In this document: piece after piece, positions 1 through 9,471 of the stretch
Layout of the letters: each line of letters starts with the position of its first letter
Numbering within the stretch: position 1 is the first letter of the stretch
Origin: Deltaproteobacteria bacterium
GTDB taxonomy: Bacteria > Myxococcota_A > Polyangia > Haliangiales > Haliangiaceae
Direction of reading: 5' to 3'
Length of the DNA: 64,000 nucleotides
Assembly (NCBI GenBank): GCA_021413675.1
Contig: JAIOQA010000233.1
Span: 57,265-121,264 of the forward strand
Notes under the pieces: generated by a model
What the model was told of the DNA's origin: nothing
What the model saw: only the letters and a program-made list of their open reading frames with translations
Databases searched by the model: none
Made by a program: the position numbers and the translations under genes

Positions 1-1511
1 ACCGCCTGTGCCCAGGCCATGCCGTCCATCAGGACGACCAGCACGCGTCGATCGGGCTGCTCGCGCAGGAACCGGCCGGCGATCCGCTCGACCGCGTGAT
101 CAATGGGCAGCACTTGCCCTGGTGGTCGCGTGGCCTCGTGATATGCGGGCAGCGCCGCGGCGAACCGATGGTCGAGGTCCTCGCGCGCGCGGTCCGCAGC
201 TGCGAGCACCGCCTCGATCCCGGCAAACACTCCACCATCGCCACCGCCGCGCGCCCATCGCCGCGCCCAGTCGACGTGCCCGCCCTCGGTCGCGTACCAG
301 GTCGCGAGGCACTCGACCTCGGTGTACGGCGTCTGCGAGCGCGGCTGGTCCTGATCCGTGCGCAGCACGAGCCAGCTCGCGAGCCGCACCGCCATCTCGG
401 CGCGCTCCATGGTGACGAGCTGGTCGCCATCATTGTGCAGCACATGCCCGGCCAGCCCGCGCCATCGCGTGACCGCTTCGGTCGCGGTCGCGCGGCTCGG
501 CGCAGCCGCGCACGCGGCGAGCGCGGTCCCGAGCGCGGAGAGCCGCGCCTGCCAGGCCGAGGGCAGCCGCGACGACGCGGACAGCCCCACGCGAACCGCA
601 TCGAGCTGGATACGAGCATCGGCCGCGGCGACCAGCTTGCGCACCGCGGCGCTATCGAGCCGACGCTCCAGCGTTCGCAGTGCCGGCTCGCTGGCCTCGG
701 CCAGCCGCGCCGTCGCCTCGATCGCGCGCGCATCGCCGAAGACCTGCTGGACCGTCAGCTGCCACCAGGTGGCGACCGCCGGATCGCCTGGCGCGGTTGC
801 GACCGCAGCCGCGAGGACGGCCATCTGCAGCGCGGCCGCGCCGTCACCGCGCTCCCAGGCCTTCCAGACGAGCGGACCCGCGGGACCCAGTCGCGATGCG
901 AGATGCGCATACAGTCCCTCGCGCACCGCGCTCGCGCCGCGCTCATCGAGCGTCCGGACGAACTCGGGGCCGCGCCCACTGACCGCGGCCCAGCCGAGCA
1001 GGACATCGAGCGCGAGCTCGCCTTCGACCACGAGTCCCCAGGTGCGCTCGAGCCACGCTTGCCACAGCCGGTTGACCGTCAGCTTCCCGCCGCCCTGAAA
1101 TCGCTGCCCGGCCTCGTGCTCGAGCAGGTAGCTGATCAGCGGCGAGGTCCGCACCTCGGGCTCGAACTCGACCGCGCCGAACAGGCCGAGGATGCGGGTC
1201 TCGCGTCCGACGCGAAACACCCGGCCCTCGTTCGCGAACCGCCCCTGCAGGTCCATGGGCAGCGTGCCTTCCCACGGCACCAGGAACGCGGCGCACGCAT
1301 CGTCGTCGATCTCGAGCAAGCGCCGGCGCAGCTCGAGCTCGGATCGAACCGGGATCACCGCGACGTCGGCCGGCGAACCGTCGCGATGCACGACGTCTTC
1401 CTCGCCGGTCCCGTGCAGCGCGAACAGATAGTGTCGACGCCCCGCGGTGAGCAGCTCGTCGAGCTTGCTGCGGATGTCGACACGCGTGAGCGCAGGAACG
1501 TGGCTGGTCAT
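1..1511 (-). CDS. pglZ: PglZ, BREX type 2 alkaline-phosphatase-superfamily protein (partial, 3' end off window)
   Basis: An open frame runs from ATG at 1511 through the left edge without a stop (503 codons seen). The start overlaps the pglY stop as ATGA, so the two are translationally coupled. The N-terminal 480 or so residues are the helical region usual in PglZ. Near the window edge the protein reads RVLVVLMDGMAWAQA, which matches the first metal-binding Asp block (VxLDGMxW) of the PglZ phosphatase domain; the catalytic remainder lies outside. In BREX systems PglZ is essential for defence and for host methylation and acts with the PglX methyltransferase. Position after pglW, pglX and pglY on the same strand agrees with the type 2 order. 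In known type 2 loci brxD and brxHI follow, and they would lie left of the window. Confidence is high from motif plus context; the phosphatase active site cannot be checked in full. Confidence 0.88.
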   Translation of the reverse strand, partial: MTSHVPALTRVDIRSKLDELLTAGRRHYLFALHGTGEEDVVHRDGSPADVAVIPVRSELELRRRLLEIDDDACAAFLVPWEGTLPMDLQGRFANEGRVFRVGRETRILGLFGAVEFEPEVRTSPLISYLLEHEAGQRFQGGGKLTVNRLWQAWLERTWGLVVEGELALDVLLGWAAVSGRGPEFVRTLDERGASAVREGLYAHLASRLGPAGPLVWKAWERGDGAAALQMAVLAAAVATAPGDPAVATWWQLTVQQVFGDARAIEATARLAEASEPALRTLERRLDSAAVRKLVAAADARIQLDAVRVGLSASSRLPSAWQARLSALGTALAACAAAPSRATATEAVTRWRGLAGHVLHNDGDQLVTMERAEMAVRLASWLVLRTDQDQPRSQTPYTEVECLATWYATEGGHVDWARRWARGGGDGGVFAGIEAVLAAADRAREDLDHRFAAALPAYHEATRPPGQVLPIDHAVERIAGRFLREQPDRRVLVVLMDGMAWAQA

Positions 1512-4500
1512 CGGGGCTTCGGGCCGACCACGATGTGGCCGGTGACCACGACATCATCGCCCAGCGCGGTGATCGCCGCACGGGCTTCGGCGATCGCTGC
1601 GTCCAGCCGCGCCAGCGCCGCCGCCTTGCCGGTCGCGCTCACGTCAACACGCGTGGCGCGCGGTGGCAGCGGGCCCGACTGCTGGGGGCCCGGCGCAGGT
1701 CCAACCGGCACCGGCCCACTCAGCAAGCGCTGTCCGGCCTCCGCCAACCCGCGCAACCGGTCGGCCAGCGCCACGTGGATCTCGTCCTGACGGACCGCGA
1801 CTGCCGCTTGTTCGAGCAGCTCCGCCGCCCCGGCGAGCTCGGCCTTCCGGGCCACGAGCTGCCGATACACCCCGATCACCAACCCATCCGCCAGCAGCTT
1901 CACCAGCTCGGACGATGACGCGAGGCTCTTGCCCACCGCGCGCGGCGACGTCTTGGCCGCAAATCCCGCGAGCGTCTCGACCTGGGCGACCGCGCCTTTA
2001 CCGGCCAGCTCGGCGACCAGCGTGTCTGCCGAACGGGCCGTCGTGATCCGATCTGCTTTCTCGTCGACCGCGAGCAGCTCGGCCCACTCGCTCAACCGTC
2101 CGGGCAGCTGCGCCGCGGCGCCCGCTATGCGCTCGAGCTTGCCGCGCAGGTCTGCCTCGAACCGCTTGAGGTTGTCGGCGTGCAGCGCCTTGCCCGGAAG
2201 CGCGATGCCGAGGGTGTGCCCCGCCAGATCGAGCGCGGCGCCCCACGCCGAGGCGCCGGGAAGCTCCGGCTTCTCGAGCACGACATCCTCGGGCATCGCC
2301 GTGCCGGCCACCGGCTGATACGGCTTGCCGAAATAGATGAACGTGCGCGCGGCGTGGCGCGCGTAGCACCGCACCACCAGGTCGTCGGCCTCGTCCTCGA
2401 GGCCCATCTTGTCGTTCTCGTCCAGCCAGCGCCTCACCTGCCCGACCGTGGGCGAATCGACGGCGTGTTGCAGCCGCCGCTGCTCGAGGTCTTGCAGCGT
2501 CTTGTCCTCGACCAGGTGCACCGCGTTCTCGGTCACGCGCACCAGCCCGAGCTCGCCGAGCGTGCCGCGCATCTCATCGACCAGCGCCTTGTCCGCGCCG
2601 ATCCGCTTGTCGGCGGCATCGACCAGCTCGCCGAATCGCTCGACCAGGTGCTCGACGCGCTTCTTGGTCAGGCGCTCGCTGAACCGCGGGTGTCGCGGAT
2701 AGCGCGCCGAGAGGATCGCCTCGACATACGTCGACACGGCCTCGGCGAGGTTGGGCGGGACTTGCGGCAACAGCTTCGCGCCAGGCTTGAGCAGATGCAG
2801 GTGCTGTTCGAGGCTGCGACCGGTGTCGAGATCGCCTTCCTTCGGGCGTGCCAGTCCGTACGCCTCGGCCAGCACCTCGAGCAAGCGCGCCTTCTTCATG
2901 CTGCGCAGGTTGTTGAGATCGACCAGGGCGCGCGACTGATCGTCGACCGACAGGTGGTGCAGGTACTCGCGGGTCTTGTCGCGGGTCTGCAGCACCTCGT
3001 CGAGCCGCACCAGCTCGCCGAGCAGCTTCTCCACGCCATCCGAGAAGAAGCTCGGCAACCAGACCAGCGTCCACGAGCCTACGCCTTCCTCGGCGAAGCG
3101 CTCGAGCACTTCGATGTCGTCGTTCGGACCGAAGTTGCCGTCGTCGAACGGGTAGTCGACCACCAGCCGCCAGTCGTGGTTCTCGGCGCAGCGCAGCAGG
3201 TCCGGTCCCATCGTGCGGACGTTGCCGAAGTGGATGTAGCCGGTGCGCCACGTGCCGCGCCAGTCGACCTTGTGGTCCTTGCCGCGCTCGACCACCTTGT
3301 CGAGCCCTAGCGCCTCGAAGGTCAGATCGCGGATCACGCGCGTCCGCGCGCCCCCGTTGTCTACATGCCCGGCCCGCTCGAGGATCGGCCCGACGTCCAC
3401 GCCCTCGAGCCGGATGCTCACCGCCGGGTCGCTCTGCGCGCCGACCTGCAGCTGGCCGATCCCCGAGGCCCAGCCGCGCAGCTTGCCCGCGACGATGCTG
3501 GCCTCGGTACCCGCGATCGGCACCTTGAGGCTGCCGTGGTTGAGCTGCACCAGGCGCGAGGCGGTGAGGTCCTTCACCGCGGCGGTCTCGGGCACCAGCG
3601 CCGCGACCAGAAGCGTCTTCGCCAGCCGGTTGTCGGTGCGGCACGCCTTCTCCGGGCACGCCGCACAGCCGAGCCGCGCCGGATGATCCGGACGCATCCG
3701 CTGGCAGCGCGCCGCGGAGCCGGTGCTGTGCTGTTCGCGGATCAGCGGCAAGAGCTGATGCCGATAAATGTGCTTCGCGGATTCGAACCGCGCCCGCATC
3801 ACGCCATCGGCCGATTCCTCGCCCGCCGCGAGCAGATCGAACAGATCGCCGACACGCACCACCTCGCCGACCACGAGATCGTCGATGTGCTCGACCAGCA
3901 GCTCCATCAGCAGCTTGATCGCGGTGCGCTGCCGCTGCAGCGAGTTGCTTAGCGCGACCAGCACATCGACCAGCGCCGGCGAGAACGGGTACAGCTTCTG
4001 AAAGGCGACCGCGTCATCAGAGCCGAGCATCGTCTGCCAGCTCGCGCCCGCGCCCTTGCGCAGCTGCTCGAACGCAGAGCGCAGGGTCGCCCGAGACGCA
4101 TCGTCCTTGGCGATCAGCACGCGGTGCTCGACGATCGCCGGCAGGTTCTTGTCCTCGAGCAGGATCTGCTCGAAGCGGTCCTTCATCCACTGCAGCGACT
4201 CCCGCAGCCGCGCGTTCTCGGCGCCCGCGTACTGCTCGCCGACGATCGTCGCGAGATCGCGCTGCCGGGCGATGAACGAGATGATCGGGATCTGCCGCCG
4301 CATGTCCTCCGCTTCGACCAGCTTCACCAGCTTCTGGGCCTCGCGGTGTAGCCACGCCGAGTCCGAGGCCCGGCCCGCGAGCCACAGGATCAGCTCGTCG
4401 AGGAACAGGATGATCGCCGCGTACCCAAGGCTCGCCGCGTGACGGCTGATGGTCGCGAGGCCCGAGTCGAGGTCCACGAACGCCTGGCTGGTCGTCTCCC

Positions 4501-5185
4501 AGCCCGTGAAGCGCTTCTTGACCAGCAGCGAGAACAGCTCTGCGCGCACCGCTGGATCGGTCGATGCGCTGGCCGCCTCGAATCGGGCGCGATCCCACGC
4601 GACCGCCTTCTTGCCCCAGCGCGCATCGGTGCCGCCGCCCTCGTTGAGCGGCGCGAAGAACTTGGCCTCGCCCAGCTCGCGCATCAGGTCGGCCGCCATC
4701 GCGAATAGCTTGTCGTCACCGAACACCGCCGGGATCGGCGCGTCCGGGTGGTGCGCGCGCACGAACGCCAGGTACTCGGTGAAGATCGCGCTCTCCAGGC
4801 TCGCGCGATCGATCATGTGGAAGTGCAGCTCGAGCAGCGGCTTGGTCCCGACGAACCCGTGGTGCTCGCGCAGCGGATGCAGCTCCGGCAACCGCCAGGC
4901 GTCCTCGTTGCCGGCGAGCAGGAGCGACAGCAGCGCCATGAAGTGCGACTTGCCGGAGCCGAACGAGCCGTCCAGGTACGCGGCCTGGCTCTTCTGGTCG
5001 CGGAGCGCCGACCCGACCAGGCGCAGCGCCTTGTCGAACGCGTGGGCCAACGCCGGCGTCACCTTGTAGGTCGCCGCCGTGGTCTTCGGATCGTCGATGC
5101 CCTCCGCCAGCTTGATGACGAAGTCCCCCTTGCGGATGTGCTCGGGGAGGCTGAGGAGGTCTTTGACGAGGACGGGGTCAGCCAT
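1508..5185 (-). CDS. pglY: PglY, BREX type 2 large P-loop ATPase
   Basis: A 1225-residue P-loop protein of the PglY/BrxC type (about 1200-1300 residues in the family). Walker A is GSFGSGKSH at residues 73-81. A Walker B-like block is IILFLDELILWLAGR near residues 258-272 (D263, E264). A Cys-rich patch (CQRMRPDHPARLGCAACPEKAC) sits in the middle and could bind zinc; this is inference. The ATG at 5185 is preceded by GAGG about 6 nt upstream. The gene overlaps pglZ by ATGA and follows the RhuM-family gene after an 89-nt gap, the longest gap inside this operon. PglY is a core BREX type 2 component needed with PglW, PglX and PglZ; its exact mechanical role is unsettled. Identification is firm from the ATPase motifs, length and neighbours. 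Confidence 0.92.
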   Translation of the reverse strand: MADPVLVKDLLSLPEHIRKGDFVIKLAEGIDDPKTTAATYKVTPALAHAFDKALRLVGSALRDQKSQAAYLDGSFGSGKSHFMALLSLLLAGNEDAWRLPELHPLREHHGFVGTKPLLELHFHMIDRASLESAIFTEYLAFVRAHHPDAPIPAVFGDDKLFAMAADLMRELGEAKFFAPLNEGGGTDARWGKKAVAWDRARFEAASASTDPAVRAELFSLLVKKRFTGWETTSQAFVDLDSGLATISRHAASLGYAAIILFLDELILWLAGRASDSAWLHREAQKLVKLVEAEDMRRQIPIISFIARQRDLATIVGEQYAGAENARLRESLQWMKDRFEQILLEDKNLPAIVEHRVLIAKDDASRATLRSAFEQLRKGAGASWQTMLGSDDAVAFQKLYPFSPALVDVLVALSNSLQRQRTAIKLLMELLVEHIDDLVVGEVVRVGDLFDLLAAGEESADGVMRARFESAKHIYRHQLLPLIREQHSTGSAARCQRMRPDHPARLGCAACPEKACRTDNRLAKTLLVAALVPETAAVKDLTASRLVQLNHGSLKVPIAGTEASIVAGKLRGWASGIGQLQVGAQSDPAVSIRLEGVDVGPILERAGHVDNGGARTRVIRDLTFEALGLDKVVERGKDHKVDWRGTWRTGYIHFGNVRTMGPDLLRCAENHDWRLVVDYPFDDGNFGPNDDIEVLERFAEEGVGSWTLVWLPSFFSDGVEKLLGELVRLDEVLQTRDKTREYLHHLSVDDQSRALVDLNNLRSMKKARLLEVLAEAYGLARPKEGDLDTGRSLEQHLHLLKPGAKLLPQVPPNLAEAVSTYVEAILSARYPRHPRFSERLTKKRVEHLVERFGELVDAADKRIGADKALVDEMRGTLGELGLVRVTENAVHLVEDKTLQDLEQRRLQHAVDSPTVGQVRRWLDENDKMGLEDEADDLVVRCYARHAARTFIYFGKPYQPVAGTAMPEDVVLEKPELPGASAWGAALDLAGHTLGIALPGKALHADNLKRFEADLRGKLERIAGAAAQLPGRLSEWAELLAVDEKADRITTARSADTLVAELAGKGAVAQVETLAGFAAKTSPRAVGKSLASSSELVKLLADGLVIGVYRQLVARKAELAGAAELLEQAAVAVRQDEIHVALADRLRGLAEAGQRLLSGPVPVGPAPGPQQSGPLPPRATRVDVSATGKAAALARLDAAIAEARAAITALGDDVVVTGHIVVGPKPR

Positions 5186-5275
5186 GCGTTGCCTCAGTTT
5201 CGTTCACGTCAGGTCGTCGCGTCGAGGTCCGCCGCGAGAATGCATCGCGCGGTCGCGTGCGCGTTGCCAGCGCAG

Positions 5276-6319
5276 TCATCGCTTACGCTTTCCGGGAGGC
5301 GCAGGGGCGCGCGGGCGCTGCTTGTCGAGAACCTTGACCTTGTGGATCGCCTCGTCGAAGTGCTGCTCCACGGGCGACGGCAGCGCGGCACGCGCGCTGG
5401 CCAAGCGATCGAACTCCAGCTCGGCCTGCGCCATCGCGGCGTCATGCGAGACCGACCCGGCGTGCGTCAGGATCTTGCGCTCCGAAAGGCGCAGGAAGTC
5501 ATCGAGCTTGGCGATCCAGTCAGCCATCGTCATCGGGCGTCGGTTCAGCGCCTGCAGCTCCGCGAACTCAAGATAGACGGTGACGATGCGGTTCAGCGCG
5601 TCGAGTTCATCGGCCGCGAGGTAGTTCTTCGCCACTCGGGCATCGGCCTTCCGAGGTGCGCTTCCCGCCCAGCTCGTGAGCCCCATGTTCGGCTTCGCCG
5701 CATCGGCGCGGGCCGTGATCACCTCGGCCGCGGTCTGGCCGTGCGCCGCCCAGTGCATCTTGTTCTGGACCGTGGCGAAGAACCGCTGCGATGCCTCGGC
5801 CCGCTGGTCGTAGTCGATGCTGGTCGCATAGATCTCCAGGACCTTGCGCCAGAACATCTTCTCCGACGACCGGATGTCGCGGATCCGCGCGAGCAGCTCG
5901 TCGAAGTAGTTGCCGCCCCCCGCGCGCTTCAGCCGCTCGTCGTCGAGCGCGAAGCCCTTGACCATGTACTCGCGCAGCCGCTGGGTCGCCCAGATGCGGA
6001 ACTGCGTGCCGCGCGCCGACTTCACGCGGTAGCCGACCGCGATGACGATGTCGAGGTTGTAGGACTCGACCTGGTAGGTCTTGCCGTCGACCGCAGTAGT
6101 TGCATGGCGTGCAACTACTGACGTTCGATCGAGCTCGCCCTCTTCGAAGATGTTCTTCAGGTGCCGCGAGATGACCGACTTGTCGCGCTGGAACAGCTCG
6201 GCGAGCTGCCCGAGCGAGAGCCACGCGGTGTCGCCATCGAGGCGCACCTCGACGCGTGTGCGCCCATCCTCCGCCTGGTACAGGAGGATCTCGGGATCGT
6301 GGCGGACGAGGTCCGTCAT
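5276..6319 (-). CDS. RhuM-family protein (defence-island accessory)
   Basis: A 347-residue protein that reads throughout like the RhuM (virulence protein) family: an N-terminal DGRTRVEVRLDGDTAWLSLGQLAELF helix-turn-helix-like stretch, then FEEGELDRTSVV, YNLDIVIAVGYRVKSARGTQFRIWATQRLREY and the GFALDDERLK block. The family was named in Salmonella SPI-3, lacks an established activity and is common beside restriction-modification, BREX and toxin-antitoxin loci. The ATG at 6319 overlaps the stop of the upstream 188-residue gene (ATGA), so the two are coupled. The C-terminus is basic and proline-rich (RPRAPAPPGKRKR), consistent with nucleic acid contact. It sits in the cargo slot between pglX and pglY. 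A DNA-binding or Fic/antitoxin-like role is possible, but the sequence proves neither. Confidence 0.85.
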   Translation of the reverse strand: MTDLVRHDPEILLYQAEDGRTRVEVRLDGDTAWLSLGQLAELFQRDKSVISRHLKNIFEEGELDRTSVVARHATTAVDGKTYQVESYNLDIVIAVGYRVKSARGTQFRIWATQRLREYMVKGFALDDERLKRAGGGNYFDELLARIRDIRSSEKMFWRKVLEIYATSIDYDQRAEASQRFFATVQNKMHWAAHGQTAAEVITARADAAKPNMGLTSWAGSAPRKADARVAKNYLAADELDALNRIVTVYLEFAELQALNRRPMTMADWIAKLDDFLRLSERKILTHAGSVSHDAAMAQAELEFDRLASARAALPSPVEQHFDEAIHKVKVLDKQRPRAPAPPGKRKR

Positions 6320-6882
6320 GGTCGCGGCTTCGCTTTGGCTAGGCGCTTGCGAACGACCGCGAGGTCATCTCTGTGCGTGCACAGAATGTTCTCGAGGAAG
6401 TGAGCCTCGGTCTGATGGAACTCGGCGGGGAACTCGTTGACGTCGATCCATTGCCGAGTGCCGTCGAATCCCATCACAACCGCCCCATCGCGGGTCCCGC
6501 GGTGAAGGTAAACGTGTGCCGGCCAGATATCTCGGAAGGCACCGATCCGGTAAGCGACATCGTAGACGAACATCTCCTTCAGTCCGTCGACCCCACCAAC
6601 CAGCTTCTCAACGAAGAGAAAGAGTTCGTGAAAATCGCCGGCGATCGCAACCTCTTCGATCTCCGCAAGGAGGAGATCGCGACCTTCTGCCGCGCGATCA
6701 TCCTCAAGATGACGTTGATGACGAAAGAGCGCGCCGTTCTCCTTACGAGACTCGGCCGCGCGAACGATCGCATCGCGAAGATCAACGGACTCTCTCATCC
6801 ACCTGATCTCGTCGAGCGCGGCGATGCGTCCCTGCCATTCGTAGTGCGCCAGGATCTCGGCGTAGGTCTCCAGCTTCTTCAT
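6316..6882 (-). CDS. Hypothetical protein coupled to the RhuM-family gene
   Basis: 188 residues starting MKKLETYAEILAHYEWQ at 6882. A longer frame is open upstream, but it overlaps the kinase gene out of frame and has shadow composition, so this start is preferred. The gene lies 22 nt after the GmrSD-kinase gene and overlaps the RhuM start (ATGA). Conserved-looking blocks are FVYDVAYRIGAFRDIWPAHVYLHRGTRDGA and FHQTEAHFLENILCTHRDDLAVVRKRL; proteins with this layout occur beside restriction and defence genes, but I know no assigned function. There is no signal peptide, membrane segment or recognised catalytic motif. Its G+C looks lower than that of pglW or pglY. It may be the partner of the RhuM protein, as the tight coupling suggests. 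Confidence 0.75.
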   Translation of the reverse strand: MKKLETYAEILAHYEWQGRIAALDEIRWMRESVDLRDAIVRAAESRKENGALFRHQRHLEDDRAAEGRDLLLAEIEEVAIAGDFHELFLFVEKLVGGVDGLKEMFVYDVAYRIGAFRDIWPAHVYLHRGTRDGAVVMGFDGTRQWIDVNEFPAEFHQTEAHFLENILCTHRDDLAVVRKRLAKAKPRP

Positions 6883-6904
6883 ATCGGGCCCGCGCAAATG
6901 CCTG

Positions 6905-9451
6905 CTAGACCGCGATCGCGCCGACCGCGGTCTCGACGTCGTCGAGCGTGGGGCGCTGATCGGCGGCGCGCTGGGTGCAGTCGCGGGCGATCTTGGCCCA
7001 GGTCGGCCAGTGCATCTGGTCGACGTCGGTCTGGCCGGTGGTGAGGAACGCGAGCAGCTTGCCGAAGGCGTAGATGTCGGCGCTCGGGTGGGCCTCGGCG
7101 CCGTCGAGCTGCTCGGGCGGGGCAAAGCCGAGCGTGCCGTGGCCCTGGAACGTGCGGCCCTGGGTGGCGAGGCGCTGGAGGGACTTCGAGATGCCGAAGT
7201 CGCCGAGCTTCCACTTGTCCTTCGAGCGGAACACGTTCTCGGGCTTGAGGTCGCGGTGGATGATCTCGAGCGAGTGGAGCTCGCTGAGCCCAGCGAGCAC
7301 CTCCAGGGCGATCGCCTTGGCCTCGGGTGCGGTGAGCTCCCCATGGCGGGTGACGTAGTCGGCAAGCGCGCCGCCCTCGGCGAACTCGGTGACCAGCGCG
7401 AAGTCCTCGTCGCCGCGCTCGAACGCGTAGACGTCGAGTACATGCACCGCCTGGGCGCGACCGAGGCGCGCGTAGATGTCGAGCTCGCGGCGGAGCGCAT
7501 CGCCGGCGATGCCATGGGTGGGGACGCGCTTGAGGAACGCGATCGAGCCGTCCTCGATCGACCGCACCTTGTAGCCCTCGGACATGCCGCCCGATGGCAG
7601 CTTGGCCAGCTCCTCGTACTTCTCGAACAGCCGCTTCGCCGCGCTGACGGTCGCCGCGGACGCCGCGCGCATGGTCAGATCGCCGCCGAACTCCAGCACG
7701 ACCTCGGCCGAGTCGCGTCCCTGGACCGCCTTGCCGGTGACGACCTCGACGCGATCGAGCAGGCTGCGGGCACGTTCACGCAGGAACGAGTCGAAATCGT
7801 CGGTGCGCAACGCCTTGGCGTCGAGCAGGTGCGACTGCAGGATCGTGTCGAGCTCGGGGACGCCGCTCTCCTCGATCCGCTTCAGGTAGGTGCTCGGCGC
7901 CTTGCTGCCCAGGCGCTTGTTCGTGCGACCGGTCAACGGCGTCTTGTTGAGGATACTGTCGAAGCGCTCCTTCTTGATCTGCCGCGTCAGGCACCACTCC
8001 TGCGGGAACACGTGGTGGATGTCGATCTTGTCGTCGAAGTAGCGCGACCGCTCGACCTCGTCGCCCTGGTACAGGTCGCGCGCGCCGCACTGGAGGAGCT
8101 GCGCCATGAAGCCCTTGTAGGCGGCGCTCAGCTTGGTGCGCAGGGTCCAAAGCCGGTTCGGTGAGAAGTTGCAGTCGCGCACCGTGGTCGGCTCGGGGCC
8201 GCCATCGACCCACGCCGGGACCTGGACCATGTCACGCGAGAACCGGGTCTCGGTGGTTCCGCCGTAGAGCTCGCCGAACACGCCACACCAGTACCAGCGC
8301 AGCATCTTGCTGCGCGCCGGCTCCTCGAGCACGCGCACGCCGAGGTGAGCCGCGATCGCTGCCATCGGGATGAGCTGCGACGCATAGGGCAGGTAGGACG
8401 CATCGTAGATGCACTCGCGGTCCAGGAGCTGCGCGACCCGCGTGAGCGCGTTCTCCACGGCCTGTGCGTGCGCCTGGTACTGCGCCAGATCGAGCTTCAG
8501 CACATCCACGCGCCGACACCCGACCGGGGTCTTGTCAGTGAGTGACCGCGTGTACGAGGCCACCAGCGTGACCGCCTGGAGGAACTCGGCGGAGGACAGC
8601 TCGCTCAAGATCGGCCGCACCGCGAGCCGCTTCTGGCGCGCATCCCAGTCCTCGCGCATATCGAAGTTGTCGATCGCGAATGCCGCGGTCACCAGCTCGA
8701 ACACATCGAGTGGCTTGCCTCCGGTGTTCACCTTCTCGAACACCATACAGACTGCCTCGCGCGTGGTGTCGCGCGACAGCTCGATCGCAGGCAGCCGGTA
8801 CTTGTGCAGGGGCCCGACGACGGCTTCCTCGAACTTGTCCCACAGCTCGCTGACCTCGGGCGAGTGCTTGTGGAACACGTTCAGGCCCCGGCGCCAGGCG
8901 CGCGACTCGTTGCCCGAGAACGCGACCGAGACCGGGATGCAGAACTTCTCGTACTCGAGGTCAGGCGTGCTCAGGTCGAGGACCACCGTGCGATCGAAGT
9001 CGGTGCGGATCTGTCGGGTCGGCGGCAGCGCGAGGATCGCGTCCTTGCGGTCGACGTTCCGGTCGAGGCACAGCTTGATGTCGATGTAGTAGAGCCGCTC
9101 GATCTCCTGCTGCTTCAGGCTGACCGTGCGCACGGGCTTGCCGCTGCGCAGGGCCAGATAGAGGCTCGTGAGGCGCTGCTGGCCGTCGAGCACGAGGCGA
9201 CGCTCGCGTCCGCGATTCGCCGGCGATCCCTCGAACTCGCGCGCCTTGAAGCGGACCTGACCGCCGCACTCCAGCACGAGGATCGCGCCGACCGGCCAAC
9301 CCAGGGACACCGAGGCGATCAGGTCGCGGATGCGGTCATCGTCCCAGACCCAGCTGCGCTGGAAGTCGGGGAGCTGAAGGTCGCCGTGATGGATCTCCTC
9401 CAAGAGCGAGGTGAGCTCGGGCTGATCGGGCTTGAATGAGAAGTTCGACAT
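6905..9451 (-). CDS. GmrSD-like DUF262/DUF1524 protein fused to a C-terminal Ser/Thr protein kinase
   Basis: 848 residues from ATG at 9451 (AGGA about 4 nt upstream); the frame is open further upstream, but that extension would overlap pglX. Residues 1 to about 250 are DUF262 (ParB/Srx-like NTPase half) with LLEEIHHGDLQLPDFQR and the DGQQR motif at 89-93. Residues about 470-560 are DUF1524, an HNH-type nuclease half: DIHHVFPQEW near 475-485, then NKTPLTGRTNKRL. Together these form a complete GmrSD/BrxU-type type IV restriction enzyme, a family that cuts modified phage DNA. Residues 627-848 are a Hanks-type kinase: K641 in FLKRV, HRDLKPEN from 732, DFG at 751-753, APPEQ and DIYAFG. The glycine loop is weak, but all catalytic residues are present. 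It sits between pglX and pglY, 20 nt after pglX. Phosphorylation could control the nuclease; that is inference. Confidence 0.93.
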   Translation of the reverse strand: MSNFSFKPDQPELTSLLEEIHHGDLQLPDFQRSWVWDDDRIRDLIASVSLGWPVGAILVLECGGQVRFKAREFEGSPANRGRERRLVLDGQQRLTSLYLALRSGKPVRTVSLKQQEIERLYYIDIKLCLDRNVDRKDAILALPPTRQIRTDFDRTVVLDLSTPDLEYEKFCIPVSVAFSGNESRAWRRGLNVFHKHSPEVSELWDKFEEAVVGPLHKYRLPAIELSRDTTREAVCMVFEKVNTGGKPLDVFELVTAAFAIDNFDMREDWDARQKRLAVRPILSELSSAEFLQAVTLVASYTRSLTDKTPVGCRRVDVLKLDLAQYQAHAQAVENALTRVAQLLDRECIYDASYLPYASQLIPMAAIAAHLGVRVLEEPARSKMLRWYWCGVFGELYGGTTETRFSRDMVQVPAWVDGGPEPTTVRDCNFSPNRLWTLRTKLSAAYKGFMAQLLQCGARDLYQGDEVERSRYFDDKIDIHHVFPQEWCLTRQIKKERFDSILNKTPLTGRTNKRLGSKAPSTYLKRIEESGVPELDTILQSHLLDAKALRTDDFDSFLRERARSLLDRVEVVTGKAVQGRDSAEVVLEFGGDLTMRAASAATVSAAKRLFEKYEELAKLPSGGMSEGYKVRSIEDGSIAFLKRVPTHGIAGDALRRELDIYARLGRAQAVHVLDVYAFERGDEDFALVTEFAEGGALADYVTRHGELTAPEAKAIALEVLAGLSELHSLEIIHRDLKPENVFRSKDKWKLGDFGISKSLQRLATQGRTFQGHGTLGFAPPEQLDGAEAHPSADIYAFGKLLAFLTTGQTDVDQMHWPTWAKIARDCTQRAADQRPTLDDVETAVGAIAV

Positions 9452-9471
9452 GAGTCCTACCCCTTCACGCG

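Noticed and set aside
96..1790. Long + strand open frame of 564 codons opposite pglZ and the pglY end
   Set aside because: It is antisense to a frame with PglZ motifs; long antisense frames are common at this G+C, and the translation is Arg- and Pro-rich without motifs.
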